This document shows positions 12,801-23,905 of a stretch of DNA of 64,000 nucleotides, piece after piece. This stretch comes from Haliotis asinina (lineage: Eukaryota > Mollusca > Gastropoda > Lepetellida > Haliotidae), in the NCBI RefSeq assembly GCF_037392515.1, contig NC_090290.1:32943753-33007752 (forward strand), given 5' to 3'. The notes beneath the pieces are model-generated. The model was given only the letters and a program-made list of their open reading frames with translations, was not told where the DNA came from and made no database searches. Each line of letters starts with the position of its first letter. Position 1 is the first letter of the stretch. Position numbers and translations under genes: made by a program.

Positions 12801-15800
12801 CATGTAAACACATGTGTCATTTACCATCACAGATTGCTTCTATTGTTATCATGATTCAGTGTTTCATATTTCCTTCTGAGGATTGTCATTTTGTGGACTG
12901 ATACATGGGGGCAAAACTATTGACTCTTTGAACCATAAAATAATTTCAAAAAGTCTATCAAGAAGGAAATACCTTTCTATAAACATCAGGTGCCTTCTTG
13001 ATGATCCCAGCTTATCACATAGCTATTTAAGTACTAATTGTAATTTGATATCCTTCCCTGAGCAGCCAGAATCAAGCTTTTTTAAATTTGTATTGCATAG
13101 TGTTACTTGTGAAGTGAAGTCTGTTGACTGCACCTGAAATAACATCTATTCATTCACTGTGTTCAACCTTCCTTTACAGCAGGCTACCCCACAGTGGACA
13201 ACAGCAGCAGCTGCTGCAGCTAGCCAGTGGCGTTGGGCTCCACAGGTGTGTTCAGTTCCATCTGTGTTACCTGGGGAACTGATATCATACACCCAACCTT
13301 TTTAGGTCATTGTCATATAGTATATAGCAATACCATCTGTCTGAAGACACATTTGTTAACCAGTAACTTCAAAACTATTGATTGGATTGGTTTCAGTTAT
13401 GGGTATGATCTAAGGACTGGTGCAGTGCAAATTTTGAATGATATTTTAATCTTTGGATTGGTATGTGACAAATTGTATGTGCTTGAGAAAATGACTGAGG
13501 TAACAGGTCAGTTTCATGGAACCAGAAGTGGTAATGTCTTTGAGGTAGCTAGAGGCATTGTATTTCAGTGTTACACTGCGTTAAGCACATGCTTTCCCTC
13601 TGAACTAAATGTATGTCATTGTCAGGGTTGTGGGAGACACAGACTTTCCTTTCAGCTTAATTCTTGATTGATCGCTTTTGATATTTAGGAAATGGTAGGG
13701 TATTTTTTTTTTTTTTTTATCTTGTGACATTGGTCTTTTCATTCAATTTATATAACTTAGTTAACTTTTTACCATGTATGAAATATTGCAAATTATTATC
13801 TACAAGGGAGAACATATTAGGGTACATATTTTGCATATGATGCCCAAGGGCAAAATATCACTTTGTCATGAACAGTGCTATGACGTCACGTTTCTTCTGT
13901 GACATGTTCTATGTGAGGCGACTGTGGGTAGCCAGTCTGTGCTTGAAAGTAGATTTGGGTACTTGCTCCTGCTAGGGAAATACCAACATTTAGGCACTCG
14001 TGTCGTAAACATAGTATGACATGGGCAGTTGTATCATATTCTCTGCATCCTTAAATATTTGGGTTGGCATCTAGACATAACACGAGTTAGAAGTTGATCT
14101 CTCTTTTTTTTCAAGTCTTTAACTTCTGTCTTTTCAGCAGAGTCCAGGCCAACCCACGCTGACAGCAAATCCAGCATATGTTTATGCCACAATGCACTCA
14201 GCCCCTGAACTCATGTATGCCACGCAACCTCCACCTCAAGCGTATGGGACAGAGCTGGCTGACGCAGCCCTCATGGAAGGAGCCCCAGTCGAGGTAATCC
14301 CAAGTCACTATGCGTTGTGATGACCACATCGCATTACATAACCTCAGGCTTGCAGCTTGTGGTAACATTTTGGCCGTGGCGGAAAATGGCACAGAATATG
14401 CAAGGATAACTGATGCTACGGAAGGGAAGCACCTAACAACTTTGTTATTTTCTGTCTAGCAGCTTGCCATTCCATGATGTACATGTGTCCACTGGTTGTG
14501 TCTTGTTTGTCAACTGATGAGCTTTAGGTATTTTGCTAATATACCTCATTTTTCTCAAGTTCCCTACAAGTTGTATGGTATTCAACTACCATTGGTAGAT
14601 TTTTTTTTATGTATAAGTTGCACTTTCCTACAGTTAAGGTCGTAATATTTTCCCTCAAATAATAAAATCTTGAATCTGGTTTGAATTAGAATATAAGTAG
14701 ATATTCGTTTGTTGTAAGGCCTTTTGAGAATTCCATAAAACTTTCTTTGCATAACAAAAAACTAGAAAGAGATTTATGTAATGTTGTTAGAATCTAATAT
14801 CAAATTAAGAACATATATTTATATATATATGCCAGTAAATGCTTTTACAAATGTCGTAATTCTTATCAGTGTATGTTATTGTTTTTACACAATTTGTTAT
14901 GGACAGTTGGGTGCTTCCTTTATCCTTACTCCACAAGTCCTTGGATATGAGATATGCAAGTTATTCTCTAGTAAATAAACTTATGATGCTCATGTATGTT
15001 TTTAATTATTCATGCGATATATATTTTTTTCCAAAAGTGAAAATATTGTATACATTATGTGTCACTTTTTATCATGGTAAGTTTTCAACATAACTGTTAA
15101 GTCATTTGTCATAGCTATATGTTGCATCATAGACGCCTACCATTCTCAATCGATCTCCATAGAAGCACTGGATTTTGAAAGATTGCAGTGTACTAGTAAA
15201 AGATGCATATAATCTTGTCTTGTACATCTTTTTCAGCTTCTGTGAAATTTGTCTGTTGTCTTGTGTCCTTTTATGATATAAACTGTTACTGGCTGATTTA
15301 TGTTGATGTGTATATATTGCTGACTTAATGTGTCAACAAGTGGTTTAAACAGTGATTAAAGATATGTATCCTGCGTATATCAAAAGAATATGACCTATTC
15401 AGTATTTTAACATCTAGGGATCTTCAGTTTTAACCTTTTGTCTTTGCTACTAACTTGTACTTAGATTTCTGTTGCCCATACCTTTGAGCAAAGCATTTCT
15501 GTGAATTCTTAGGATCAGATTCTAGCTTAAAATTTTTAGTGCCATCATTTATGAAGCAACATCAAGTCGTCTTTTATCAGTTGTTCTGTTCATGGTGTTG
15601 ATGGCTTATAGAAATTTTAGATTAAAGGTCACAATCACATCCATTTGTGTTTGTGAAGCGCATTTGCTCTTACGTATGGGACTTTGTTGAGGGTTAGACT
15701 GATGCACTATTTCATCTATTATTTATCAAAATCACTTGTTGATTCAAAGCACAAATACTGGCAGTATCATTCTTGTGAAATATAACCACCAAGTATGTAT

Positions 15801-16869
15801 TTGGGCAAACAACTGATGCTGAAGAATGCTGTCCCAAATCAGAAGAAAATGTTTAGGGACCTATATCATACAAGTTTGCTTGTTGAGGCACACAGTCTGA
15901 AAAAAAATTAAATGCTAGCAGAATACTTTCAAATAGGGGAAATGTTTTAGGACATCATATTTATAAACTAGTTGTCTTTATTTAGAAAATAAGTTAAATT
16001 TTATTCCTTGATATATTTACAATGTGAAATTGTCAGTGTGTTAATTAAAATTTATACAAACAGTATCAACACTTTTACGATATTTAAGAAATATTTAGGA
16101 TTTTATTCTTTGTAAGGTATGGTAATCATTTCATTGTCAATGTCTGTCATGAATTTACATGGTCATTTTCCAGTGCATTTACCTTGTATGTCACTGAGAC
16201 ATTGTAAGGTGTTTGTCAGTTATCTTGCCAGTATTGGTGCTCTGACTGTTATCATGTCTTGTTGAGCAGTCCATTTGACTGCATTTATGGAGACAATGCA
16301 TTAAGACATGTACCTCCTAAAATATGTTTTGGAACAAAGGAAAGTTTAAACTGTCCTCCTAAATACAATAAATAGTCAAACAAGTGATCCAACAAATTTC
16401 CCAAACTTTTGCCTTATATCATTGTATATGTTATCCTGATTCTGTGGCATTTATTGGTGGTATTGGAGAATGCATTGCCTACATAGCATGGTGTAATGAC
16501 TAGTGTTTAAAGCCATCCCCCCTTTCTCTTCAGGGTACTGGTGTGGTGCCAGTGCAGCCACCGTTGGCCAATCACATGCATGTTACTGACGCTAACAGTC
16601 TCGCCTCTTCTGAGCAGACCCCTGTTACAACCGTGCTTCCTATGCATACTCCTGCATCCAATACTGCCACCACTGTCGCTAACTTGAAGAGAAATGTAGC
16701 AATTACTAGGCGCTCTTACAGTAGCCCTACAATTCTTGTGAAGCATGGCCACAAGGTACAGCGAGTGATGCTGTCACCTGGCTCTGTGTACGGCGGGGCC
16801 TCTGACACAGGGGAACATTGTCATGAGGGCATCATGAAAGCCCCACATCTTAATCCCAGCTCCAACTGA
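769..16869 (+). CDS. boll: boule/BOLL-like DAZ-family RNA-binding protein, 5'-partial, nine exons
   Basis: Proposed join: 769-826, 2121-2180, 4059-4077, 6015-6130, 8583-8630, 11019-11102, 13180-13245, 14138-14293, 16534-16869. The sum is 943 nt, one base completing an upstream codon plus 314 codons including TGA, so every junction keeps frame. The product is the C-terminal ~313 residues. It starts at RNP1 of the RRM (YGFVTFENQEDAERIIKKE), continues into the conserved post-RNP1 helix/strand (DRKLNIGPAIRKQ), then a boule-type linker (NGVPYTYQNG) and a Tyr/Gln/Pro-rich DAZ-like region. Boule proteins bind mRNA 3'UTRs and promote translation in germ cells, classically for meiotic entry in spermatogenesis; this is family knowledge. 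RNP2 and the start codon lie left of the window. The 48-bp exon at 8583 is the least certain. The 111-residue last exon is longer than the vertebrate tail and I recognise no domain in it. Confidence 0.9.
827..2120 (+). other. boule intron
   Basis: AT-rich intron. Apart from a decayed SINE near its 3' end (about 1990-2101), I see nothing. Confidence 0.7.
1990..2101 (+). mobile_element. SINE B, decayed 3' half
   Basis: gatgttaatcgctggattgt, atggtccaggcttgaattt, acagactgccaccatac and aactggaatatg match the second half of the SINE at 38868-39136. Confidence 0.75.
2121..2180 (+). CDS. boll: boule exon: end of RRM
   Basis: The acceptor is gaattacag and the donor gtgagt. The 60 nt encode ADNLVFKDRKLNIGPAIRKQ, which matches the end of the DAZ/Boule RRM (beta-4, K-LNIGPAIRKQ). 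This is the strongest family-specific signature in the gene. Phase 0 on both sides. Confidence 0.95.
2181..4058 (+). other. boule intron
   Basis: Contains a SINE A copy (2265-2404), an AT/GA-rich simple stretch at about 2782-2821, and a SINE-tail-like relic near 3590-3660 (cccatttctgg, then ggcgtaaaacc). Nothing else was recognised. Confidence 0.6.
2265..2404 (+). mobile_element. SINE A, 5'-shortened
   Basis: gttcgctcgtcacgccgaag, ccccacatgggtacaatgtg, gtgtcccccgtcatgatatt and agcgtaaaactaaactcact. Confidence 0.9.
4059..4077 (+). CDS. boll: boule 19-nt microexon
   Basis: tgttgtag precedes it and gtgagt follows. The 19 nt encode VLPRTY plus the first base of an Asp codon that is completed by the next exon (AT at 6015-6016). 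The position and peptide correspond to V-x-PR-S just after IRKQ in vertebrate BOLL. Without this exon the frame into the next exon is lost. Confidence 0.8.
4078..6014 (+). other. boule intron
   Basis: AT-rich intron of about 1.9 kb. No gene or repeat was recognised. Confidence 0.6.
6015..6130 (+). CDS. boll: boule exon: post-RRM linker
   Basis: Acceptor ttttcag, donor gtgaga. The exon encodes (D)PNLTQGTVMFTNGVPYTYQN followed by GMAVFHSPDGGYQIPQAQ. It aligns with the GYPYTYHNGVAYFHTPE stretch of vertebrate BOLL. It enters in phase 1 and leaves in phase 0. Confidence 0.93.
6131..8582 (+). other. boule intron
   Basis: AT-rich intron of about 2.45 kb. No gene or clear repeat was recognised. Confidence 0.6.
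8583..8630 (+). CDS. boll: probable boule exon, possibly alternative
   Basis: A ttgcacag acceptor precedes it and gtaaag follows. The 48 open nucleotides encode GLQCRPTHVNAAQREQ, phase 0 at both ends, so skipping it keeps the frame. It sits where vertebrate BOLL has a short low-conservation segment before QPxY. The evidence is splice signals and frame only; the peptide is not diagnostic. Confidence 0.5.
9099..9252 (+). mobile_element. SINE B, 5' half
   Basis: gactcatgaagatgtggggt, cagcaacccatgcttgccat, aagaggtgactatgcttgta and gttgacacgcgtcatcagtt. Truncated before the tail. Confidence 0.85.
10078..10330 (+). mobile_element. SINE B, near full length
   Basis: acccgtgaaggtcctggagt, gcttgttgtaagaggtgact, tgttgatcactggatttt, ccaccatatagctgg and gcggcgtaaaactcaactca. 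Confidence 0.9.
11019..11102 (+). CDS. boll: boule exon: DAZ-like Tyr/Gln motif
   Basis: Acceptor tatttcag, donor gtaagt. The 28 codons read QPAYTATVMVPQTPTMYHVA then PQYSAYQP. The Tyr/Gln/Pro spacing resembles the DAZ motif region used for protein-protein contacts in the DAZ family. Phase 0 at both ends. Confidence 0.85.
11103..13179 (+). other. boule intron
   Basis: AT-rich. Fragments near 11862-11990 resemble SINE tails (gaaatattgctgaaggcagg; ggtccagactt...cagactgcca). Nothing else was recognised. Confidence 0.5.
13180..13245 (+). CDS. boll: boule exon with NAGNAG acceptor and Ala run
   Basis: The upstream sequence is cctttacagcag, so splicing may start the exon at 13180 (with CAG, Gln) or at 13183. 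It encodes QATPQWTT, a six-alanine run and SQWRWAPQ; the W-x-W pair resembles QWQWSVPQ of vertebrate BOLL. Donor gtgtgt. Confidence 0.85.
13246..14137 (+). other. boule intron
   Basis: Contains a poly-T run near 13701-13718 and a perfect CRE octamer TGACGTCA at 13881-13888. A long open frame (13227-13667) is intron read-through of the preceding exon, not a separate gene. Confidence 0.6.
14138..14293 (+). CDS. boll: boule exon with second NAGNAG acceptor
   Basis: ttttcagcag again offers two acceptors, at 14138 or 14141. The 52 codons encode QSPGQPTLTANPAYVYATMH and on to MEGAPVE, a Pro/Tyr/Ala-rich stretch. The donor is gtaatc. If not spliced, the frame runs VIPSHYAL and stops at TGA 14318-14320, a plausible short alternative C-terminus. 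Confidence 0.85.
14294..16533 (+). other. boule intron or alternative 3' end
   Basis: The exon frame continues for 8 codons and stops at 14318-14320. The remainder is AT-rich with no recognised repeat. Whether some transcripts terminate here cannot be told from sequence. Confidence 0.5.
16534..16869 (+). CDS. boll: boule terminal coding exon
   Basis: A strong pyrimidine tract (ccccccctttctcttcag) precedes 16534. The 111 codons begin GTGVVPVQPPLANHMHVTDA and end HLNPSSN then TGA. The segment is Ser/Thr/His-rich, with a basic patch (NLKRNVAITRRSYSS) and no recognised domain. It keeps frame with the previous exon. Confidence 0.8.
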   Translation, partial: GTGVVPVQPPLANHMHVTDANSLASSEQTPVTTVLPMHTPASNTATTVANLKRNVAITRRSYSSPTILVKHGHKVQRVMLSPGSVYGGASDTGEHCHEGIMKAPHLNPSSN

Positions 16870-19361
16870 AATATGCTACGGGGAAAAAAAAAATCACAGC
16901 TCAATTGAAATTTGTAAAAGAAACTCGTTTGGTGAATATTATTACACAAAGGATTTGTGTTCTGTGTTTTTGTGGAAAGTTAATGAGGATGATTACTATA
17001 ACTTTTCAACAAGAACAATGATTGGTCATTTGTACACATGACCAGCTGGAGGGATTAAGAAATAATTTTGGATCCCACACTTTTTAGAGTGCTAACTTTG
17101 ATGTCTCAACATGAAGAAATATGCTGACCTTGTACCCAGTTTAAGATAAATCATGAATATGACACTTTTATTTTTGTACATTGAATGTGAATATTTGAGC
17201 CAGTGCCTTTTCCAGGCTGGGCAGCCACACTTGTCTATCATAGGTGAAAAGCAACACTGAATACCTCAGTACACCTGCATTGAGACTTGTCGTAACTAGT
17301 GTTAAAGGCCAAATCAGGAATCCATTTGTTTACCCTTCTTTCCATATCACCTTGTATCCTTATAATAATGTTAGACAATTATGATGGAGTTCTGAAATCC
17401 AGTATTCTGCTCGTTGTTGCACCCTCCCTTAACTTTCACATCCAGGTCAAGTACGGATAGATACATAAGTACCGGTTATACCAAGATGAAATGGAACTAG
17501 GTATGTGTAATAACTACACAATTTGGTGTTTCTAAAAGGTTACTTTTGGCCTCCCATAGATGTTACTTTGGCGGAAAGGAGTTTGACAAAAGTAATAAAA
17601 CAGAAAGAGCAACCTGTCATGTGGATTGTCGAAAGTTTTGAATTTCACTCTCTGGAAGTTTTTGTTCATACCAGCAGTCAGATGCTTATAATCAAGGATG
17701 TAGTGCAAGTTACTTTTGTTTGCCAAGTTGGTCTGGAGAATATTAGCATGACTTTTAAGTAATGTAGAATAATGGTGTTGGTGAATTTAGATTAAGTTCA
17801 ACTGCTTTCACAAATTTGCTTAATAGGTTTAAAGTTCATATAAGGTTTTGTTACTATTTGTGAAGATTGGAATTAGCTCCAGGAAATACCAGCTGGCTAT
17901 TTGTTTGTTCTGGGCAAGGGTAAACAGATGGTCCAGTCAAGATTTGCGCCTGCGTTGTTACATCATGCTATCATACATTGTGCCATCAGTGTGCTGTAGG
18001 GGTGTAACGGAACAATGATACATTTATCATATGGTGACAGTAGCTGATACAATAATATCAACAAGCTTTGTTCAATGTTCAAACAATGTTCTAATGCTAT
18101 CCATTGTTTTATTGAAATCATACTCCAGCTTTATCTCATACTGTGAGAAATATAAAATTTTTGGTCAAAGGTACTTGAACTTTTTAATTGTGAGTGATGT
18201 ATCAGGCTCCCAGCCAACATCGTTACATCCCTTGTTTTCAGCTCCTCCATCCTTCCATCATTTGTTTGTGTTACGTTTTGTCACTGTTTTGTTTTGTCCC
18301 ACATTGTCCTGTGCAGTAGTTCTCGACACTGTTTTGTAAACTTGCTTTTATAGCTTTCATATTTGCATGTTGTGCAAATTCATAGCATATGCATTTATTT
18401 TGTGTTTGGTGAACATACCACATTTGACGTTTGAACATCTAACATTTGAGTATTGTGTTTTTACTGGTCGGTTGTGCTTCTTGGAAGTCAAAGTATTTTT
18501 GGCTATATTTCATGGTTGATGATCAGCTTATATATATATGTATATGTATATGTATATATACACACCAGATACAAACCGTCAGCAAAATTACTTGACAATA
18601 TCCACACAAATAGAAGATATATATAATATATTTTGGAAGTTACTTATCATATTGAGGGTTTATCTGTCATTTTCCTCATATCTATGTTTATCATGATACC
18701 ACATCTTGAATACTTGTATTATTTATTTCATTTTGTTATGTTTTCATGCCTGCTTAAACAGGGTTCTGTTGTATGGAATGTTGTATTGAATCCTTTACAA
18801 AGTGGTGCAGCCAAAGTCAGGCACCTGAAACCTTCCAAGGAGGGGTGGATTTCAAGTATTGATAAGACACTCAACAAGCTGATAGAATATTGACAACAGT
18901 CATGAAAATGTGGACCCATTAGAACACTAACATGACAGACATGTTGGAACAAATCCCAATCAAGTCTTTAAACAATGCAATATTATACTCTGTTTTTGAA
19001 TGATGTTCTGGAAACTACTGTGGGTGAATTATAGTTGTGACTTGTCATTTTCTTTACTTGAGTGGTATTGGTTATGTTATTTATATACAGATTGTATATA
19101 ATCCTCATCAGTCAAACATCAGTGCTATTAGTCTACCACAGAAATCATTTTTCTATACACACCTTGCACTTGGGCAATTAATAGTAAATGTGTAAGTCAT
19201 TGTTTCTCTGGCTGCACCACAGGAAGGAAATGCATCACTCCTAGTGTCTAGTCTTTCCATGTCAGTTGTTTGTGCTCTGATGGCACCTGGTTGTGATAAA
19301 CACAAGGCAAAGAGAGGAAAACTGCATCCTGGGTACCAGGTGTTAAAATCCAAATAATAAA
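16870..19361 (+). other. boule 3'UTR and downstream region
   Basis: Non-coding sequence after the boule stop. AATAAA hexamers at 17594-17599 and 19356-19361 are candidate poly(A) signals, but which is used cannot be decided. An alternating TA/TG tract lies at about 18529-18564. Confidence 0.35.
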
Positions 19362-21973
19362 AGTGCTGTCAAATTTTGACTTGATTTTTTTCTGTTTACT
19401 TGAATTTGATGCTTTGTAGCATAAACAGACAAGTATCTTTTTGAAATAGCTTTCCTCAACAGCAGATAATAGTTCAGATAATATCAATATCTCCATCCAT
19501 GTTTTGATAATCATTTTCCAGAGAGTCAGTTTCCTTGCCTTTGTGTGAAAAATGTTATGGTCTCATTTATGTGGAATTATGTAAGTTATCTCCTTGCCTT
19601 CAGAATCAGTACATTATTTTGGGATAAGTTAATACTATGCCAGTGTAGTAATGTGCCCAGTTAGTACATCCGGAACCCATTTGGTCTTCACAATCCTGCC
19701 CTCAACATCAAATGATTTCAAAGTATCAAAATCAAAGTATTTTCCTTGTCCAGAGCTTAGAAGTGAAAGTATGAACACTCTATTAAGCTAGCAGGTATTG
19801 ATAATTTGAAAGCAAGGAGTTAACAAGAACAATGTTACCTTTACTTTATATTTTATGTATTAGAATGTGAACTGAAATTAACCATAGTCATTTCAGGATT
19901 TATGTTCATAGCTGTGATTTCAGGAGACACATGATGGTTACTACGGTAGATTGTTCAATGCCAAGCTATGGCTTTGTTGAATTTGATACGTGACATGTGT
20001 TCATTAATACTTTCATGTACTCCACTGATGTGGAACCTTTAAGTCTGATTGCAGAGCCAGTCTGATGTAAAGTTCAACAAAAGTATTCACAGCACACTTC
20101 ACAATATGGCTTATTTTTTTGTTCTTTTCTTTTCTTTGTCACAGTTCTCAACCAAATCACGGAGAAACGGTTAGAATCACAACTAGAGATGGGCATAATT
20201 GTGATTTGAACATGAATGTGATTTTGTTTGTCACACACTTTGGAAAACATGATGCAATATGATTACAAGGTTGTGATCATGGCAGTGTGTCATGGACATA
20301 AATTGGTAAAAATGATCAGTTGAAATTAATACATGCTGTAACTGAAATCTGAATTAACATATTTGCAAAGAGGAAAGTTACTGCTATTTTTCTTTTAAAT
20401 AGTAAATCTTCATATTGAAGTAGGTCTTCTCTACTTAGTGAAAAGGGGCTGATCTACACTTTGTCCAGCAAATTTCCCAAAGCAGTAATCTTAGGTATCA
20501 ATCAGTAGGGGCAGCTTATAGGGGGAAAAACGCCTGGCTCACTGTCCGCAACTCTGCAATTTGTAACAAAAATGTTCAGGTTAATAGACTTGTCTCATTT
20601 GGAGTTCAGTTGCATCCCAGAAATGGTTATTAATTATTAGGCCTCATGTGACCTCATCATTACACTGATCTTTATTTTTAATGCTATCTCTACTGGCCCA
20701 AAACTCATTATCTGGTACATTATTTCTGTTCTAACTCAACCCTAGAAACATTCTGTGACGCTGAAGCAATAATTGCTTGTACTTTGTAGATATAGCCAGC
20801 AAAATATGATTGTGATGTTTAGTCTCGTCTTTGTATGGAAAACGTTTGTAATGTCCAGACATTTGCCTTGTTTGAGGTGGGTTTTCACTAGGTTTGTCTG
20901 ATTTCTAGTCAGTGGTATTTGATGAGTCAATTGCTCTTTGTGTCTGCAGGGTTTCTTTGTTCCAACTTGAATGTGCACTTGTTCTTGAACCAGTGTATTC
21001 AATCCTTATATTATTATGATATGTTGAAATTTACTTTAACTCAGATGGGTATACTGTCTATATTTATATCATTTTTTATAGAGAATTTTATTATCAAAGC
21101 ATATTCTTCTTCCTCTCTTCTTTTTTTTTTCCTTTTTTTTTTTGATGCAGACATTTTCTGTTACCAAATGTGATCTATTTTTTAATTGTCAGTTCTGATA
21201 CGTATATTGATGTATGTTTTGATTATGATGTGGATATATATTGATGATGACATAACAGCTTTTGCACTGGCTGAAACTTTCGGATCTCTAAGCACTGATA
21301 TATATATATATATACTGGAGCTACATTGCTTTGTCCTGGATGTGGACAGTGCAGACTATGAGTACAATATGGCTGATGTGTAATGTTGCTATCAGAAAAA
21401 GACTGGTTTATGTACTGATTGGGAGATAATGTTACAGGGGTTTGGGAAAAGACAAACCCAGCATGTACCATTTCAGAGGTAGGATTTTTTCATGGCCCAT
21501 AAATATGAAGATTTTTGTCTTGCAGCACTTTATATGCATGCATTCATTAATCTTTAAATACTATTTCATTACGTATTTGGAGGAAAATGATGTGAAATTT
21601 GAGAAAAAGACCTATGAAGAAATTTTGCTATATCCAAAGCTGCATTTTGCAGTTATGTGCTCCTGACAAGGAAAGATATCTTGAAGTTTGTATTTGTATT
21701 ATGACAGATACTCCCTGTGATCATCTCGTCACCACCACTGTGTGTGCTAAAAGTGATTGTTGCATCTGTACATCAAAAATTGGTTGTGACTGTAAGAGTG
21801 TCCGTAATTTATGTGTACTCATTTGATGAATGTGAAAATCTTCAAAGAATAAATGTGTTCATGGATATATGCGTTAATATATTTATTTCATCTACTGGTG
21901 GGTGGTGGTATATTTGTCTCGTAAGTCACTGGCTGTCACAATTTGAACATCATTTGTTGTTTAACGCCTCACT

Positions 21974-22135
21974 TATCAATATTCCAGCTATGTGGAGGTG
22001 GTCTGTAAATATATGAGAGAACCAGACAATCCAGTGATCAACATCATGAGTAAGCATCAATCTTTGCAATTGGGACATGAAGTATCAACCAAGTCAGTGA
22101 GTCTAGAGCCATGTCCTTTAGTCACCTTTTACAAC
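21974..22135 (-). mobile_element. SINE B, decayed, minus orientation
   Basis: Read on +: atcaatattccagctatgtg, tggtctgtaaatata, ccagtgatcaacatcatgag, caaccaagtcagtgag and agtcaccttttacaa. These are reverse complements of family B blocks in order. Confidence 0.75.
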
Positions 22136-22448
22136 AGTCATTGGTTTCTGAAGACCAGTTCTAACCCAGATCTTGACAAGTTGTTGGTATTGTACACAAT
22201 GAGTTCTCGTGGGGCATATGGTCATTGGCCATAGTGAGTGCAGCTGCTTTCTAAAACATACACTCGTGACAATTTTGAATACACCAACATATAGGGAGCA
22301 AATTTTTTTTTTTTCTGACCTTTGAAAATCAGGGCCTTGCAGCAGTGAACAATGCATTTAAAAAAAAGATGTGATGAAAATTTGTGCACCTGAACTGTGG
22401 TCAAGGTTAATTTATGAAAGGGTTGCTCCACTTGCTGATGAAAAGACC

Positions 22449-22573
22449 TGGGCCCTTATTGTCAAAACATTTGTAGCCCTAAGAATTCTTAACTTTAATT
22501 ATATGAGTGTGGTAAGAATGGGATTACAAAGTTGCAAGGGCTACAAATGTTTCTAGAATAGCTGGCTTGGGAT
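22449..22573. mobile_element. small foldback resembling the GGGCCC MITE
   Basis: Left part cctgggcccttattgtcaaa, then acatttgtagccct (22468-22481) with perfect complement agggctacaaatgt about 60 bp on. The layout is like the element at 45556 but more decayed on the right. Confidence 0.5.
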
Positions 22574-23324
22574 TTTTCAGAGGTCGCTGTAAGTATGGTT
22601 TGGTGATGGTCACTTCTACCTAAGCCATGTCCATATTGATGTAGTGCTCAAAACACACTTCCATTGTCCATAACACAACACTTTGCATATTATGTAATAA
22701 TTCATTTAATATTCGTATGCTGGTATTCACACTGATGTACAATGGAAAAACAAATTCTTCACAAGAAGAATAAAAAAAGAACAAGCAGTGCAAATTTCAA
22801 TTGTAAAATAACTTCATTTCACATTATCACAGATATGCAATCATACTCAATATGCACATGACCAAGTCAGTAAAGTGTGTGTTCACATTAAAACAGTAGA
22901 AAATACACTGAAACGAATTAGGTTTACATATGGATCTGGTTTTGTATAATTGCTATGAAAAATGCATGTGATGATAATGCTTCAAATTTATGTTTTGAAA
23001 CATTCCTTTTATACCAGTAAAAATACACAGAACCAAATACCTCTTGATCATGAATATTTGGGTGGATATTTTATAAGTCAAGGCTTGGCTCATAATGCCA
23101 CCAAAATATTTATGAATCTTTGTCTAGCATATACGGCTGCTTATGGTCACAGTACAAATACTTATATTTGGTGACATTGAAGTGTTTGGCATGTTTTGGA
23201 CATTTGTCTGTCCCTTTCTTTCTTATAAGCCACACATCCATATGATACAATCTATACAGTTTCATCAGAGTTTGGATGGACTGAATTACATAATACAAGT
23301 TGGTAACATTTAGTTATTTATATA

Positions 23325-23453
23325 TACCGAGGGAACACGACTTATTGCAGTGTTCATTCATATATTTTCAGATTTTTACCCTCCATACAAAACGTCGACA
23401 AGAATAAAGGAACACTACTGCTTTCATGTGATCCTTCATTTGTATCCCTCTGT
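23325..23453. mobile_element. degenerate foldback MITE, same family as 38317-38476
   Basis: An imperfect inverted repeat begins taccgaggga and ends tatccctctg. Its right part, read as reverse complement, resembles the left arm of the element at 38317 (acaaatgaaggatc versus acaaataaaggatc), and both share an internal gtgttcctttatt-type motif. It lies about 100 bp downstream of the dynein stop codon, inside the likely 3'UTR. Confidence 0.5.
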
Positions 23454-23554
23454 TTTGTATATCTATCAACAAATGACATGTATCAAAATAATAAAGCACA
23501 TCACAGTGTTCTGACAGTTGTACGGCAATGTCAGTCGTGGATATACCTTGAAAA

Positions 23555-23905
23555 TTATGTCTGCTTTATGTGAGACAACATGTACACACGTTTCTGAATC
23601 CATAATCCTTGTTCTTCAAGTGTTGGTAGGCTGACATGATGCACCACATTGGTGTCACCATGTAGTTCTGGGTTCGATGACAGGAACAATGGACATGCAA
23701 ACATGGTGCTTTTTGAATCTGTTGGGGCATTTGTTTCCATTGGTTTAAACCAAACTGGGGGCAATTGCTGAGTCTCCTGACCACCAGGAATAGGCTCTGT
23801 CAGGACTGCTCGGGTACTGTCCCAGGATGCATTGCACAACTTGAGGCAGGTGATGAATACCCCTGCTGATGGAGGTGCAGATGGACACAACCCACTTGGC
23901 ATTAC
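23555..23905 (-). CDS. dynein heavy chain C-terminus, last coding exon
   Basis: On the minus strand a ttgttgcag acceptor precedes 23905, and the frame runs 116 codons to TAA (23557-23555). The pattern is that of the dynein heavy chain C-terminal domain beyond AAA6: GVFI...NASWD (family GLFLEGARWD), LPPVWFKP (family MPVIWLKP), FACPLFLSS (family YVCPLYKTS), VSLPT...WIQKRVYMLS (family LPT...HWIKRGVALLCQL). Heavy chains are microtubule motors of cilia, flagella or cytoplasm. This copy is divergent: it has extra residues before ASWD and lacks the usual KRG glycine (QKR-V). A DNHD1-like heavy chain is one possibility, but I cannot assign the paralogue. The upstream exons were not found. Confidence 0.75.
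   Translation of the reverse strand, partial: VMPSGLCPSAPPSAGVFITCLKLCNASWDSTRAVLTEPIPGGQETQQLPPVWFKPMETNAPTDSKSTMFACPLFLSSNPELHGDTNVVHHVSLPTLEEQGLWIQKRVYMLSHIKQT

Larger units (their letters stand above)
19362..23324. other. convergent intergenic region
   Basis: Between boule (+) and the dynein exon (-). AT-rich, with poly-T runs near 21120-21142 and a TA run near 21298-21314. A minus-strand SINE B relic (21974-22135) and a small foldback (22449-22573) lie here. No gene was recognised. Confidence 0.5.
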
